From Betaproteobacteria bacterium UBA6904 (GTDB taxonomy: Bacteria; Pseudomonadota; Gammaproteobacteria; Burkholderiales; SG8-39), in the NCBI GenBank assembly GCA_002451175.1, contig DKBI01000202.1, positions 1-5,517 of the forward strand: DNA of 5,517 nucleotides, in the 5' to 3' direction. Below the pieces are notes generated by a model, which did not search any database, was not told the DNA's origin, and was given only the letters and a program-made list of their open reading frames with translations. Below are positions 1 through 5,517 of this stretch, piece after piece (the stretch's first letter is position 1; each line of letters begins with the position of its first letter). Made by a program: the position numbers and the translations under genes.

Positions 1-234
1 CGACTCGAGGAACAGCAGCTGCGCGACCACCAGGTTCGCGGTGACCTCGTTGACCGGGCCGACGAGGAACACCACGCGCTCCTTGAGGAGCCGCGAATAG
101 ATGTCGTAGGCGCGCTCGCCGCGCCCCGACTGCTCGATGACCATCGGGATGAGACCCAGGCCGCGGGTTTCGGCCGCCGCCTGCGCGGCGGCCGCGCCGC
201 CGGGTAGGCCGTTCGTGAGACCATGCAGGTTCAT
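1..234 (-). CDS. clpP: ATP-dependent Clp protease proteolytic subunit, N-terminal part (runs off left edge)
   Basis: Serine peptidase subunit that stacks as two heptameric rings and degrades proteins fed by ClpX or ClpA in the cytoplasm. Only the first 78 codons are present, open to base 1. After a 25-residue Ala/Gly-rich leader comes the conserved stretch [20 protein letters not shown] (residues 28-47), then [16 protein letters not shown] and [12 protein letters not shown], close to known ClpP amino ends. The leader occupies the place of the propeptide that is autocleaved in E. coli ClpP; cleavage near residues 25-27 is inference. The catalytic Ser, His and Asp lie beyond the window. The ATG (234-232) overlaps the tig TGA (233-231) as ATGA, which suggests translational coupling to tig. 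No strong Shine-Dalgarno is visible, only a G-rich GGGCGG just upstream. Family identity is very secure; the start is chosen from the overlap and the length. Confidence 0.96.
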   Translation of the reverse strand, partial: MNLHGLTNGLPGGAAAAQAAAETRGLGLIPMVIEQSGRGERAYDIYSRLLKERVVFLVGPVNEVTANLVVAQLLFLES

Positions 235-1535
235 GCGCCGCCCATCAGTTCGTCAAAGGAAACCGGCGTGTCGGTCACCTGCGCCTTCGCCAAGACCCAG
301 CCGACGACATTGTTTTCGAGCGCGAGGCTTTCCATCTCGGACAAGCGCTGCGGCTGCATATAGAACCACTTTACCATCTCGGCGGGGTTCTCGTAGGACT
401 GCGCCTCCGCGTCGATCAGCGCGCGCACGTCCGCCGGCTTGGGCTGCAGCTTCTCGGCGCGCGCCAGCTCGCCGATGATGATGCCGAGGGTCACGCGGCG
501 CCGCGCATTCGCCTCGAACACCTGCGGATCCAGCGGCACGTCTTCCAGCTTCACGCCGCGCGCCTTGAGGTCGGCCGCCGCCCGCTCGACGAGCTGCTGC
601 GTTTCCTCCTCGACGAGCGACTTCGGCAGCTCGAGCGGCGTGGCGTCCATCAGCCGCTGCATGACCTGCGTCTTGACCCGGCCCTCCACGCGCTTGCGCA
701 CCTCGCGCTCCACGTTCGCGCGCACTTCGCTGCGCATCTTGTCGAGATCGCCGTCGGCAACGCCGAGCCGCCGGGCGAATTCCGCGTCCAGCGCCGGCAG
801 CCGCAGCTCCTCGACCCGTTTCAGCGTCAGCTCGAACGTCGCGGTCTTGCCCGCGACTGCCTTGCCGGCGTAATCGTCGGGGAACTTCAGCTCGAAGGAC
901 TTGGTCTCGCCCGGCTGCATGCCGCGCGCCGCCGTCTCGAACTCCGGGAGCATGCGCCCTTCGCCGAGCGGGAAGACGAAGTCCGCCGCCTGGCCGCCCT
1001 CGAACGGCTCGCCGCCGATGCGGCCCGCGAAATCCACCGTCAGGCGGTCGCCGTCCTGCGCCGCGCGCTCCGCGGCAGCCCACTCGCCGCGCTGCTTGCG
1101 CAGGATCTCCAGGGTCTTGTCGATCGCCGCGTCGTCCACCGCCACCTGCGGCCGCTCGATGGTGGCGGCCGCCAGGTCGCCGACCTTGACCTCGGGATAC
1201 ACCTCGAAGGTGACGTCGAATTCCAGCCGATCGGCCGCGCTCTCGCCGTCCTTCTTCTCGATGCGCGGGTACCCGGCGACGCGCAGATTGGCCTCCTTGA
1301 CGACCTCGCCGAAGGCCTTCTGCACCGCGTCGGCGAGCACTTCGGAGCGCACCTGCGGCCCGTACTGCTGCGCCACGAACTTCATGGGCACCTTGCCCGG
1401 CCGGAATCCCGGCAGCTTGGCGTTGCGGGCGAGCTGCTTCAAGCGCTCGTCGACCCTGCGCTCGATGTCCGCCACCGGCACCGACATCGACACGCGTCGT
1501 TCGAGCGTTCCCAGCGTTTCCACTTCTGCGACCAT
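231..1535 (-). CDS. tig: trigger factor (ribosome-associated chaperone, peptidyl-prolyl isomerase)
   Basis: 434 residues, against 432 in E. coli. Trigger factor docks at the ribosome exit tunnel and shields nascent chains. The amino-terminal ribosome-binding domain (about 1-115) carries the signature GFRPGKVP at residues 43-50, the same numbering as in E. coli. The FKBP-like isomerase domain follows at about 160-243 ([20 protein letters not shown] ... [13 protein letters not shown]). The helical chaperone domain takes the rest, with the conserved [13 protein letters not shown] near the end. The open frame continues upstream for another 202 codons, but that part lies antisense to hpnC and across the tRNA. 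The ATG at 1535 was chosen because it gives the family length, begins with the family-like [14 protein letters not shown], and has AGAAAGGG 10 bases upstream. The gene lies 40 bases after the tRNA-Leu with no terminator seen between, so co-transcription is likely. Its stop overlaps the clpP start. Confidence 0.97.
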   Translation of the reverse strand: MVAEVETLGTLERRVSMSVPVADIERRVDERLKQLARNAKLPGFRPGKVPMKFVAQQYGPQVRSEVLADAVQKAFGEVVKEANLRVAGYPRIEKKDGESAADRLEFDVTFEVYPEVKVGDLAAATIERPQVAVDDAAIDKTLEILRKQRGEWAAAERAAQDGDRLTVDFAGRIGGEPFEGGQAADFVFPLGEGRMLPEFETAARGMQPGETKSFELKFPDDYAGKAVAGKTATFELTLKRVEELRLPALDAEFARRLGVADGDLDKMRSEVRANVEREVRKRVEGRVKTQVMQRLMDATPLELPKSLVEEETQQLVERAAADLKARGVKLEDVPLDPQVFEANARRRVTLGIIIGELARAEKLQPKPADVRALIDAEAQSYENPAEMVKWFYMQPQRLSEMESLALENNVVGWVLAKAQVTDTPVSFDELMGGA

Positions 1536-1545
1536 GCCTAACCGA

Positions 1546-1553
1546 CCCTTTCT
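1546..1553 (-). promoter_or_regulatory. ribosome binding site of tig
   Basis: On the minus strand this reads AGAAAGGG, ending 10 bases before the ATG at 1535. It is a purine-rich, partial match to the anti-Shine-Dalgarno sequence. It supports the 434-residue start over the longer open frame, which would run through the tRNA. Confidence 0.6.
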
Positions 1554-1575
1554 GACGATCCGTCCGAATCCCCGG

Positions 1576-1660
1576 TGGTGCGAAGGGCGGGACTCGAACC
1601 CGCATGCCTCGCGGCGCTGGAACCTAAATCCAGTGCGTCTGCCAATTCCGCCACCTTCGC
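1576..1660 (-). tRNA. tRNA-Leu, anticodon UAG (reads CUN leucine codons)
   Basis: 85 bases including an encoded CCA. Read on the minus strand, the acceptor stem GCGAAGG (1660-1654) pairs perfectly with CCTTCGC (1586-1580), followed by discriminator A and CCA. The anticodon arm is CTGGA-TTTAGGT-TCCAG, giving anticodon TAG at 1626-1624. The T arm is GCGGG-TTCGAGT-CCCGC (1603-1587). The long variable arm GCC-GCGA-GGC makes it a class II tRNA, as expected for leucine, and its four-base loop is GNRA-like. The D loop carries the AATTGGCAGA typical of leucine tRNAs. It closely resembles E. coli tRNA-Leu(UAG). It sits between a TATAAT box about 30 bases upstream and tig 40 bases downstream. Confidence 0.98.
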
Positions 1661-1689
1661 TCGAGGCCAGCGGCACTCCGGAACGCATG

Positions 1690-1695
1690 ATTATA
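1690..1695 (-). promoter_or_regulatory. -10 box (TATAAT) of the tRNA-Leu / tig promoter
   Basis: The minus strand reads a perfect TATAAT, 29 bases before the first tRNA base. A transcription start near 1682 and a leader of about 22 bases are predicted from usual spacing. I found no good -35 match at 16-18 bases spacing: the 17-base position reads CGGGGC. The promoter therefore rests on the -10 box and its position. The GC-rich surroundings make a chance TATAAT at this place unlikely. Confidence 0.65.
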
Positions 1696-1697
1696 CT
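1692..1697 (+). promoter_or_regulatory. candidate -10 box (TATACT) of the hpnCDE-hemG operon
   Basis: The plus strand reads TATACT, five of six matches to TATAAT, overlapping the -10 box of the divergent tRNA promoter by four bases. A start near 1704 would give a leader of about 50 bases to the TTG at 1755, or under 20 bases to the alternative GTG at 1722. No convincing -35 is visible (AGCGGC at 17-base spacing). It is the only AT-rich hexamer of this kind in the 94-base gap between the divergent units, but it may simply be the other strand of the tRNA promoter. Confidence 0.4.
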
Positions 1698-1754
1698 GCC
1701 GATCGTCCACCGGCCCCGCGCGTGAACGGCCGGTTTTCTCTTGGGAATCAAGCG

Positions 1755-2558
1755 TTGGCAACAGGGCATTACGAAAACTTTCCGGTGGCGTCGTGGCTGC
1801 TGCCCACGCCACTGCGCGATCCGGTCGCGGTCATCTACCGCTTCGCGCGCAGCGCCGACGACCTCGCGGACGAGGGCGACGCGCCGGCGGCGATGCGCCT
1901 GGAGGCGTTGCGTGGCTACCGGGATGAACTCGACCGCCTGGAACGCGGCGCGGCGCCGCAGACGCCCCTGTTTCGCGAGGTGGCGCGCATCGTGCGCGCG
2001 CACGCGCTGCCGCTGGCGCCGTTTCGCGACCTGCTCGATGCCTTCTCGCAGGACGTGGTGAAGACCCGCTACGCCGATGATGCGGAGCTGCTCGACTATT
2101 GCCGGCGCTCGGCGAACCCCGTGGGCCGGCTGCTGCTGCATCTGTTCGGGCGGCGTGATGCGCTCGCCGTCGAGCGTTCCGACGCGATCTGCACCAGCCT
2201 GCAGCTCATCAACTTCTGGCAGGACGTGGCGATCGACTGGGCGAAGGGGCGCGTGTACCTGCCGCAGGACGCATTGCGGCGCTTCGGCGTCGCCGAACAG
2301 CAGATCGCCGCGGGCCGCTGCGATGCCGCCTGGCAGGCGCTGATGCAGGCGCAGTGCGACCGGGCGCGGGCGCTGATGCTCTCGGGCCAGCCGTTGACCG
2401 GCCAGCTGGCCGGGCGGGTCGCTTTCGAGATCGCGGTCACGGTCCAGGGCGGCCTGCGCATCCTGGAGAAGCTGCGCGCGGCGGACTACGACATGTTCCG
2501 GCGGCGCCCCGTGCTGCGCGCCGGGGACTGGGCGCTGCTAATCTGGCGGGCCCTATGA
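1755..2558 (+). CDS. hpnC: hydroxysqualene synthase HpnC (squalene/phytoene synthase family)
   Basis: 267 residues from the chosen start. HpnC converts presqualene diphosphate, made by HpnD, to hydroxysqualene, the second step from farnesyl diphosphate to squalene. It begins with the family hallmark HYENFPVAS (residues 5-13). The first Asp-rich motif is DDLAD at 35-39 in FARSADDLADEGD. The second is DVAID at 157-161 in INFWQDVAIDWAKGRVYLP. Both are the Mg-diphosphate binding motifs of the trans-isoprenyl synthase fold. No ATG fits: the in-frame ATG at 1575 lies across the tRNA. I chose TTG at 1755, with a weak GGGA eight bases upstream, because it places the HYENFPVAS motif near the amino end as usual. 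GTG at 1722 would add 11 residues. The stop overlaps the hpnD ATG as ATGA. The pairing with hpnD and hpnE argues against a phytoene synthase. Function is secure; the start is not. Confidence 0.93.
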   Translation: MATGHYENFPVASWLLPTPLRDPVAVIYRFARSADDLADEGDAPAAMRLEALRGYRDELDRLERGAAPQTPLFREVARIVRAHALPLAPFRDLLDAFSQDVVKTRYADDAELLDYCRRSANPVGRLLLHLFGRRDALAVERSDAICTSLQLINFWQDVAIDWAKGRVYLPQDALRRFGVAEQQIAAGRCDAAWQALMQAQCDRARALMLSGQPLTGQLAGRVAFEIAVTVQGGLRILEKLRAADYDMFRRRPVLRAGDWALLIWRAL

Positions 2559-3388
2559 GCCCGGATGCCTATTGCCAGGCGAAGGCCGTCGCGAGCGGCT
2601 CGAGCTTCTATTACGCGTTCCTGTTCCTGCCCCCCGAGCGGCGCCGCGCGATCACCGCCCTCTACGCGTTCTGCCGCGAGGTGGACGACGTCGTCGACAG
2701 CGGCCAGGAGCCGCAGCTCGCGGCGGCCAAGCTCGGCTGGTGGCGCGTGGAGATCGCGAACCTGTTCGCCGGCCATCCGCAGCACCCCGTCACGCGCGCC
2801 CTGCAGCCGGCGCTCGCGCCGTTCGGCATCACCGAGGCGCGCCTGGGCGAGATCCTCTCCGGGATGGAGATGGATCTCACGCAGACGCGCTATCTCGACT
2901 TCGCCGCGCTGGAGCAGTACTGCCACCTCGTGGCCGGCGTCGTGGGCCTCCTGGCCGCCGGCATCTTCGGCTACCGCGATCCGCGCACGCTCGAGTACGC
3001 CCGCGCGCTCGGCATCGCGTTCCAGCTCACCAACATCGTGCGCGACGTCGGCGAGGACGCGCGCAAGGGCCGCATCTACCTGCCGATGGAAGACCTGCGG
3101 CGCTTCGGCCTCACCGCCGCCGACCTGCTGCAGGCGCGCGGCGGCGACGCGTTCCGCGAGCTGATCACGTTCCAGACGCGGCGCGCCGAGTCGTACTACG
3201 AGCGCGCCCTCGCCCTGCTGCCGGCGCAGGATCGTCGCGCGCAGCGACCGGGGCTGATCATGGCCGCTATCTATCGCGCGCTGCTCGCCGAGATCGAGCG
3301 CGACGGCTTTCGCGTGCTCACCCACCGCACGTCGCTCACGCCGCTGCGCAAGCTCTGGATCGCCTGGACGACCTGGTTGAGCGGTTGA
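2555..3388 (+). CDS. hpnD: presqualene diphosphate synthase HpnD (squalene/phytoene synthase family)
   Basis: 277 residues, usual for the family. It condenses two farnesyl diphosphates to presqualene diphosphate, the first committed step of the HpnCDE squalene route. It begins with SPDAYCQAKAVASGSSFYYA, typical of HpnD. The first Asp-rich motif is DDVVD at residues 44-48 (YAFCREVDDVVD). The second is DVGED at 164-168 in QLTNIVRDVGEDARKGRIYLP. Both are intact, so an active synthase is expected. It is a tandem paralogue of HpnC: both share the order Asp-rich motif, second Asp-rich motif, KGR(V/I)YLP and LRRFG. The ATG sits in the ATGA overlap with the hpnC stop, with a weak GGCGGG four bases upstream, so coupling to hpnC translation is likely. 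The open frame continues upstream inside hpnC, but that part has no family resemblance. hpnE follows after eight bases. Confidence 0.96.
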   Translation: MSPDAYCQAKAVASGSSFYYAFLFLPPERRRAITALYAFCREVDDVVDSGQEPQLAAAKLGWWRVEIANLFAGHPQHPVTRALQPALAPFGITEARLGEILSGMEMDLTQTRYLDFAALEQYCHLVAGVVGLLAAGIFGYRDPRTLEYARALGIAFQLTNIVRDVGEDARKGRIYLPMEDLRRFGLTAADLLQARGGDAFRELITFQTRRAESYYERALALLPAQDRRAQRPGLIMAAIYRALLAEIERDGFRVLTHRTSLTPLRKLWIAWTTWLSG

Positions 3389-3396
3389 GTCCCGAA

Positions 3397-4650
3397 ATGC
3401 ACGGATCGCTCAACGTTGCGGTGATCGGCGGTGGCTACGCCGGCATGGCGGCCGCGGTGACGCTCGCCGGCCGCGGCGCGCGCGCGACGGTGTTCGATGC
3501 GGGCGCCGTGCTCGGCGGGCGGGCGCGGCGCGTGAGCGCGCGCGGGCGCGAGCTCGACAACGGCCAGCACCTGCTCGTCGGCGCCTACGCGGAATTGCGC
3601 CGCCTCATGCGCGAGGTCGGCACGCCCGCGGACGCCGTGCTGCGGCTGCCGCTGGAGCTGCGCTACGCGAGCGGCTTCGCCCTGCGCGCGCTGTGGTGGC
3701 CGGCGCCGCTCGGCTTGCTCGGCGGCCTGCTCGGGGCGCGCGGCGTGCCGTTCGCCGAGCGGCTCGGCGCGGTGCGCTTCATGCGGGCGCTGCGCCGAGC
3801 GCAGTTCCGCGTCGTCCCCGACTGCCCGGTGGACGCGTTGCTCGCGCGCCATGCGCAGGACGGCCGCATCGGCCATTTCCTCTGGCGCCCGTTGTGTCTC
3901 GCCGCGCTCAACACGCCGACGCATCTCGCCTCGGCGCAGGTCTTCGCCAACGTGCTGCGCGACTCGCTGGCCGGCGGCGAAGGGGCGAGCGACCTGCTGC
4001 TGCCGCGCGTCGACCTGTCGCACCTGTTTCCCGAGCCCGCGGCGCAATTCGTGCGCGAGCGCGGCGGGGAAATCCGCGCGCCGCACCGGGTGCGCGAACT
4101 CACGCCGGCGCTCGCCGTCGACGGCGAACCGTTCTCGCGCGTGATCCTCGCGGTCGGCCCCCACCAACTCGCGCCGTTTGCGTCCCTCGTCGGTCCGCTG
4201 CCGGCGTTCACCTACCAGCCGATCGTCACCTGCTACCTGCAGTACCCGCGGACGGTGCGCCTTGCGTTTCCGATGCTCGGCTTCGCCGACACGCTGGTGC
4301 AGTGGGCCTTCGACTGCGGCGCGCTGCTCGGCGCGGAGGGTCGGCTGGCCTGCGTCATCAGCGCGCAGGGCAGCCATCAGCAGATGGCGCACGACGAGCT
4401 CGCCATCCGCTGCCACGGGGAGATCAGCCGCGCGCTCGGCGGCCTGCCGGAACCCGAGTGGTCGCAGGTCATCGTCGAAAAGCGCGCTACCATTACCTGC
4501 GCGCACGGGCTGCAGCGCTGCGCCCCGACGACCGCGACGCCGGGACTGTTTCTCGCGGGCGACCACACCGACCCGGAATACCCGCCGACGCTGGAGGCCG
4601 CGGTGCGCAGCGGCGTGCGCGCGGCGCAGCTTGCCCTGGAGACGCGATGA
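3397..4650 (+). CDS. hpnE: hydroxysqualene dehydroxylase HpnE (FAD-dependent amine oxidase/phytoene desaturase-like)
   Basis: 417 residues. HpnE reductively removes the hydroxyl of hydroxysqualene to give squalene, the last step of the HpnCDE route. The amino end carries the FAD dinucleotide-binding motif IGGGYAGMAAAVTLAGRG (GxGxxG at residues 11-16), with acidic D34 at the end of the second strand (ATVFDAG) and then LGGRARR. The mid part includes the family-like ELDNGQHLLVGAYAELRRLM and LWRPLCLAALNTP. The carboxyl end has the second FAD motif, GLFLAGDHTDPEYPPTLEAA at 383-402, followed by VRSGVRAA. ATG 3397 lies eight bases after the hpnD stop; an in-frame TTG at 3385, overlapping that stop, would add four residues. 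No clear Shine-Dalgarno was seen, so coupling to hpnD is likely. The stop overlaps hemG as ATGA. Position after hpnC and hpnD separates it from carotenoid desaturases of the same superfamily. Confidence 0.94.
   Translation: MHGSLNVAVIGGGYAGMAAAVTLAGRGARATVFDAGAVLGGRARRVSARGRELDNGQHLLVGAYAELRRLMREVGTPADAVLRLPLELRYASGFALRALWWPAPLGLLGGLLGARGVPFAERLGAVRFMRALRRAQFRVVPDCPVDALLARHAQDGRIGHFLWRPLCLAALNTPTHLASAQVFANVLRDSLAGGEGASDLLLPRVDLSHLFPEPAAQFVRERGGEIRAPHRVRELTPALAVDGEPFSRVILAVGPHQLAPFASLVGPLPAFTYQPIVTCYLQYPRTVRLAFPMLGFADTLVQWAFDCGALLGAEGRLACVISAQGSHQQMAHDELAIRCHGEISRALGGLPEPEWSQVIVEKRATITCAHGLQRCAPTTATPGLFLAGDHTDPEYPPTLEAAVRSGVRAAQLALETR
4638..4641 (+). promoter_or_regulatory. ribosome binding site of hemG
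   Basis: GGAG, inside the last codons of hpnE and five bases before the ATG at 4647. It is the clearest Shine-Dalgarno of the plus-strand operon and supports the start at the ATGA overlap. Confidence 0.55.
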
Positions 4651-5192
4651 GCCGCATCCTGATCCTCTACTCGACGGTGGACGGCCACACCGTGACAATC
4701 TGCGAACGCCTCAAGCAGACCGCCGAGCGCGAGGGCCACGCGGTGACGATCGCCGAACTGAAATCGAATCCCGCCGTCGATCTCGCGCCGTACGACGCGG
4801 TCGTCATCGGCGCGAGCATCCGCTACGGCAACCACCGGCCGTACGTCGCCGAATTCATGCGCGCGCGCCGCGCGGAGCTGGAGCGCCGGCGCTGCGCGTT
4901 CTTCTCGGTCAACATCGTCGCGCGCAAGCCGAACAAGAACACGCCCGACACCAATCCCTACCTGCGCAAGTTTCTCCAGCGGCTGGGCTGGCGCCCCGAA
5001 CGGCTCGCCGTGTTCGCCGGCAGGCTCGACTACCCGCGCTATGCGTTCTGGGACCGGCTCGCCATCCGCTTCATCATGCTCATCACCAAGGGCCCCACGG
5101 ACCCGAGCGCCGTCGTCGAATTCACCGACTGGGCGCAGGTGGACGCCTTCGCGCGCACCCTGGGCGGCGTCGCGCCGGGCAGCGCGTCCTGA
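4647..5192 (+). CDS. hemG: HemG-type quinone-dependent protoporphyrinogen IX oxidase (flavodoxin fold)
   Basis: 181 residues, the same length as E. coli HemG, which oxidises protoporphyrinogen IX to protoporphyrin IX with FMN and passes electrons to membrane quinone (heme synthesis). The FMN phosphate loop is STVDGHT at residues 9-15 (STRDGQT in E. coli). GASIRYG follows at 55-61, identical to E. coli. SVNIVARKPNKNTPDTN at 87-103 parallels SVNLVARKPEKRTPQTN. WRPERLAVFAGRLDYPRY (115-132), a hydrophobic stretch RFIMLIT (141-147) and KGPTD (148-152) lie in the extra segment that separates HemG from ordinary long-chain flavodoxins and is linked to membrane and quinone contact. The TDW near residue 160 is also shared. 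The ATG overlaps the hpnE stop as ATGA and is preceded by GGAG. It is last in the squalene operon. A role as general flavodoxin is less likely given the HemG-specific segment. Confidence 0.93.
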   Translation: MSRILILYSTVDGHTVTICERLKQTAEREGHAVTIAELKSNPAVDLAPYDAVVIGASIRYGNHRPYVAEFMRARRAELERRRCAFFSVNIVARKPNKNTPDTNPYLRKFLQRLGWRPERLAVFAGRLDYPRYAFWDRLAIRFIMLITKGPTDPSAVVEFTDWAQVDAFARTLGGVAPGSAS

Positions 5193-5226
5193 GGGTCATC
5201 GCGCCGCCGAGCGCGGCACGGCCTGG
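5193..5226. terminator. short intergenic hairpin between convergent hemG and radA
   Basis: The 34-base gap between two convergent stop codons holds GCCGC (5203-5207) and GCGGC (5213-5217), a perfect five-pair stem with a five-base loop. No T-run follows on either strand, so it is not a standard intrinsic terminator. It could slow polymerase from both sides or be chance in GC-rich DNA. Confidence 0.2.
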
Positions 5227-5517
5227 CTACAAGTCCCGCAGCGCGGCGACCGCCTGCTCGACGCGCTCCACCGCAATGACCTCCAGCCCGGCGATCCGGC
5301 CTTTCGGCTGATTGGCCTTCGGGACGATCGCGCGCTCGAAGCCCAGTTTGGCGGCCTCCTTCAGCCGCTCCTGCCCGCGCGGCGCGGGACGCACCTCGCC
5401 GGCGAGGCCGATCTCGCCGAACACCGCCACCTTGCCGGGAATCGCGCGATCGGTGAGCGACGACACGACGGCGAGCGTCACCGCGAGATCGGCGGCGGGC
5501 TCGCCGATGCGCACGCC
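5227..5517 (-). CDS. radA: DNA repair protein RadA, C-terminal part (runs off right edge)
   Basis: RadA (Sms) is a RecA-like ATPase that helps branch migration and processing of recombination intermediates. Only the last 96 residues and the TAG stop (5229-5227) are present. They form the carboxyl Lon-like domain: GVRIGEPAADLAVTLAVVSS, then FGEIGLAGEVRPAPRGQERL, then EAAKLGFERAIVPKAN and a closing VEQAVAALRDL. These match the E. coli RadA end (ADLALLLAMVSSL, VFGEVGLAGEIRPVPSGQER, EAAKHGFRRAIVPAAN). The zinc finger, Walker motifs and KNRFG motif lie outside the window. The Lon protease has a related domain, but the GEIGLAGEVRP wording and the end right after the AVAALRDL helix fit RadA. It faces hemG tail to tail. 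Confidence 0.95.
   Translation of the reverse strand, partial: GVRIGEPAADLAVTLAVVSSLTDRAIPGKVAVFGEIGLAGEVRPAPRGQERLKEAAKLGFERAIVPKANQPKGRIAGLEVIAVERVEQAVAALRDL

Noticed and set aside
253..1605. 450-codon minus-strand frame overlapping tig in another frame
   Set aside because: The translation is dominated by Arg, Gly and Ala and tracks tig shifted by one base; it also runs into the tRNA. It is a shadow of tig.
1575..1754. ATG at 1575 as the start of hpnC
   Set aside because: The extra residues are the translated antisense of the tRNA-Leu and show no family resemblance; it would also lie upstream of the likely promoter.
1536..2141. The tig reading frame stays open for 202 more codons upstream
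   Set aside because: It crosses the tRNA-Leu and runs antisense to hpnC. The added residues do not belong to trigger factor, and the ATG at 1535 gives the normal 434-residue protein with a ribosome site.
2486..3325. 279-codon minus-strand frame opposite hpnD
   Set aside because: No recognisable motif or ribosome site, and it is fully covered by the well-supported hpnD on the other strand.
1755..4650. Carotenoid (phytoene synthase/desaturase) cluster instead of squalene synthesis
   Set aside because: The superfamilies are the same, but two different synthase paralogues followed by one FAD enzyme, with HYENFPVAS in the first, is the hpnC-hpnD-hpnE pattern.
3271..4698. 475-codon open frame on the minus strand, opposite hpnE and hemG
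   Set aside because: Arg/Ala-rich, low-complexity translation with no recognisable domain. The plus strand codes for a clear FAD enzyme. Long antisense frames are common in GC-rich genes because of third-position bias.
1..5517. Undescribed multi-gene system, phage, insertion sequence or CRISPR
   Set aside because: All strands with real coding character fall into known housekeeping or biosynthetic families. I saw no direct or inverted repeats of note, transposase or integrase motifs, or spaced repeats.

Overview
The window is GC-rich, gene-dense chromosomal DNA from a proteobacterium, most likely a betaproteobacterium. This placement is inference from protein style and gene order: the ClpP amino end (...[21 protein letters not shown]...), the trigger factor start ([14 protein letters not shown]) and a tRNA-Leu directly upstream of tig. 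No mobile element, CRISPR array or other sign of an accessory region was seen. The genes are compact, with three ATGA stop/start overlaps.

Left part, minus strand (1-1660): transcription runs leftward from a promoter near 1690. It covers a tRNA-Leu with anticodon UAG (1576-1660), then tig for trigger factor (231-1535), then the first 78 codons of clpP (1-234), which runs off the left edge. tig and clpP overlap by ATGA. This is the protein-folding and proteolysis end of the usual tig-clpP-clpX-lon neighbourhood, with a tRNA as its first transcribed unit.

Middle and right part, plus strand (1755-5192): four tightly packed genes run rightward. hpnC, hpnD and hpnE form the three-enzyme bacterial route from farnesyl diphosphate to squalene: HpnD makes presqualene diphosphate, HpnC makes hydroxysqualene and HpnE reduces it to squalene, the usual precursor of hopanoids. 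The fourth gene overlaps hpnE by ATGA and encodes a HemG-type, quinone-dependent protoporphyrinogen IX oxidase of the flavodoxin fold (heme synthesis). No squalene-hopene cyclase lies in the window.

Right edge, minus strand (5227-5517): the carboxyl end of radA (DNA repair, Lon-like domain), convergent with hemG across a 34-base gap.

The two main transcription units diverge from a 94-base intergenic region (1661-1754). It carries a near-symmetric AT-rich element readable as a -10 box on both strands: TATAAT toward the tRNA and TATACT toward hpnC. This shared core and the attachment of hemG to the squalene operon are the two most interesting observations. I found no convincing undescribed multi-gene system; every substantial reading frame belongs to a recognised family.
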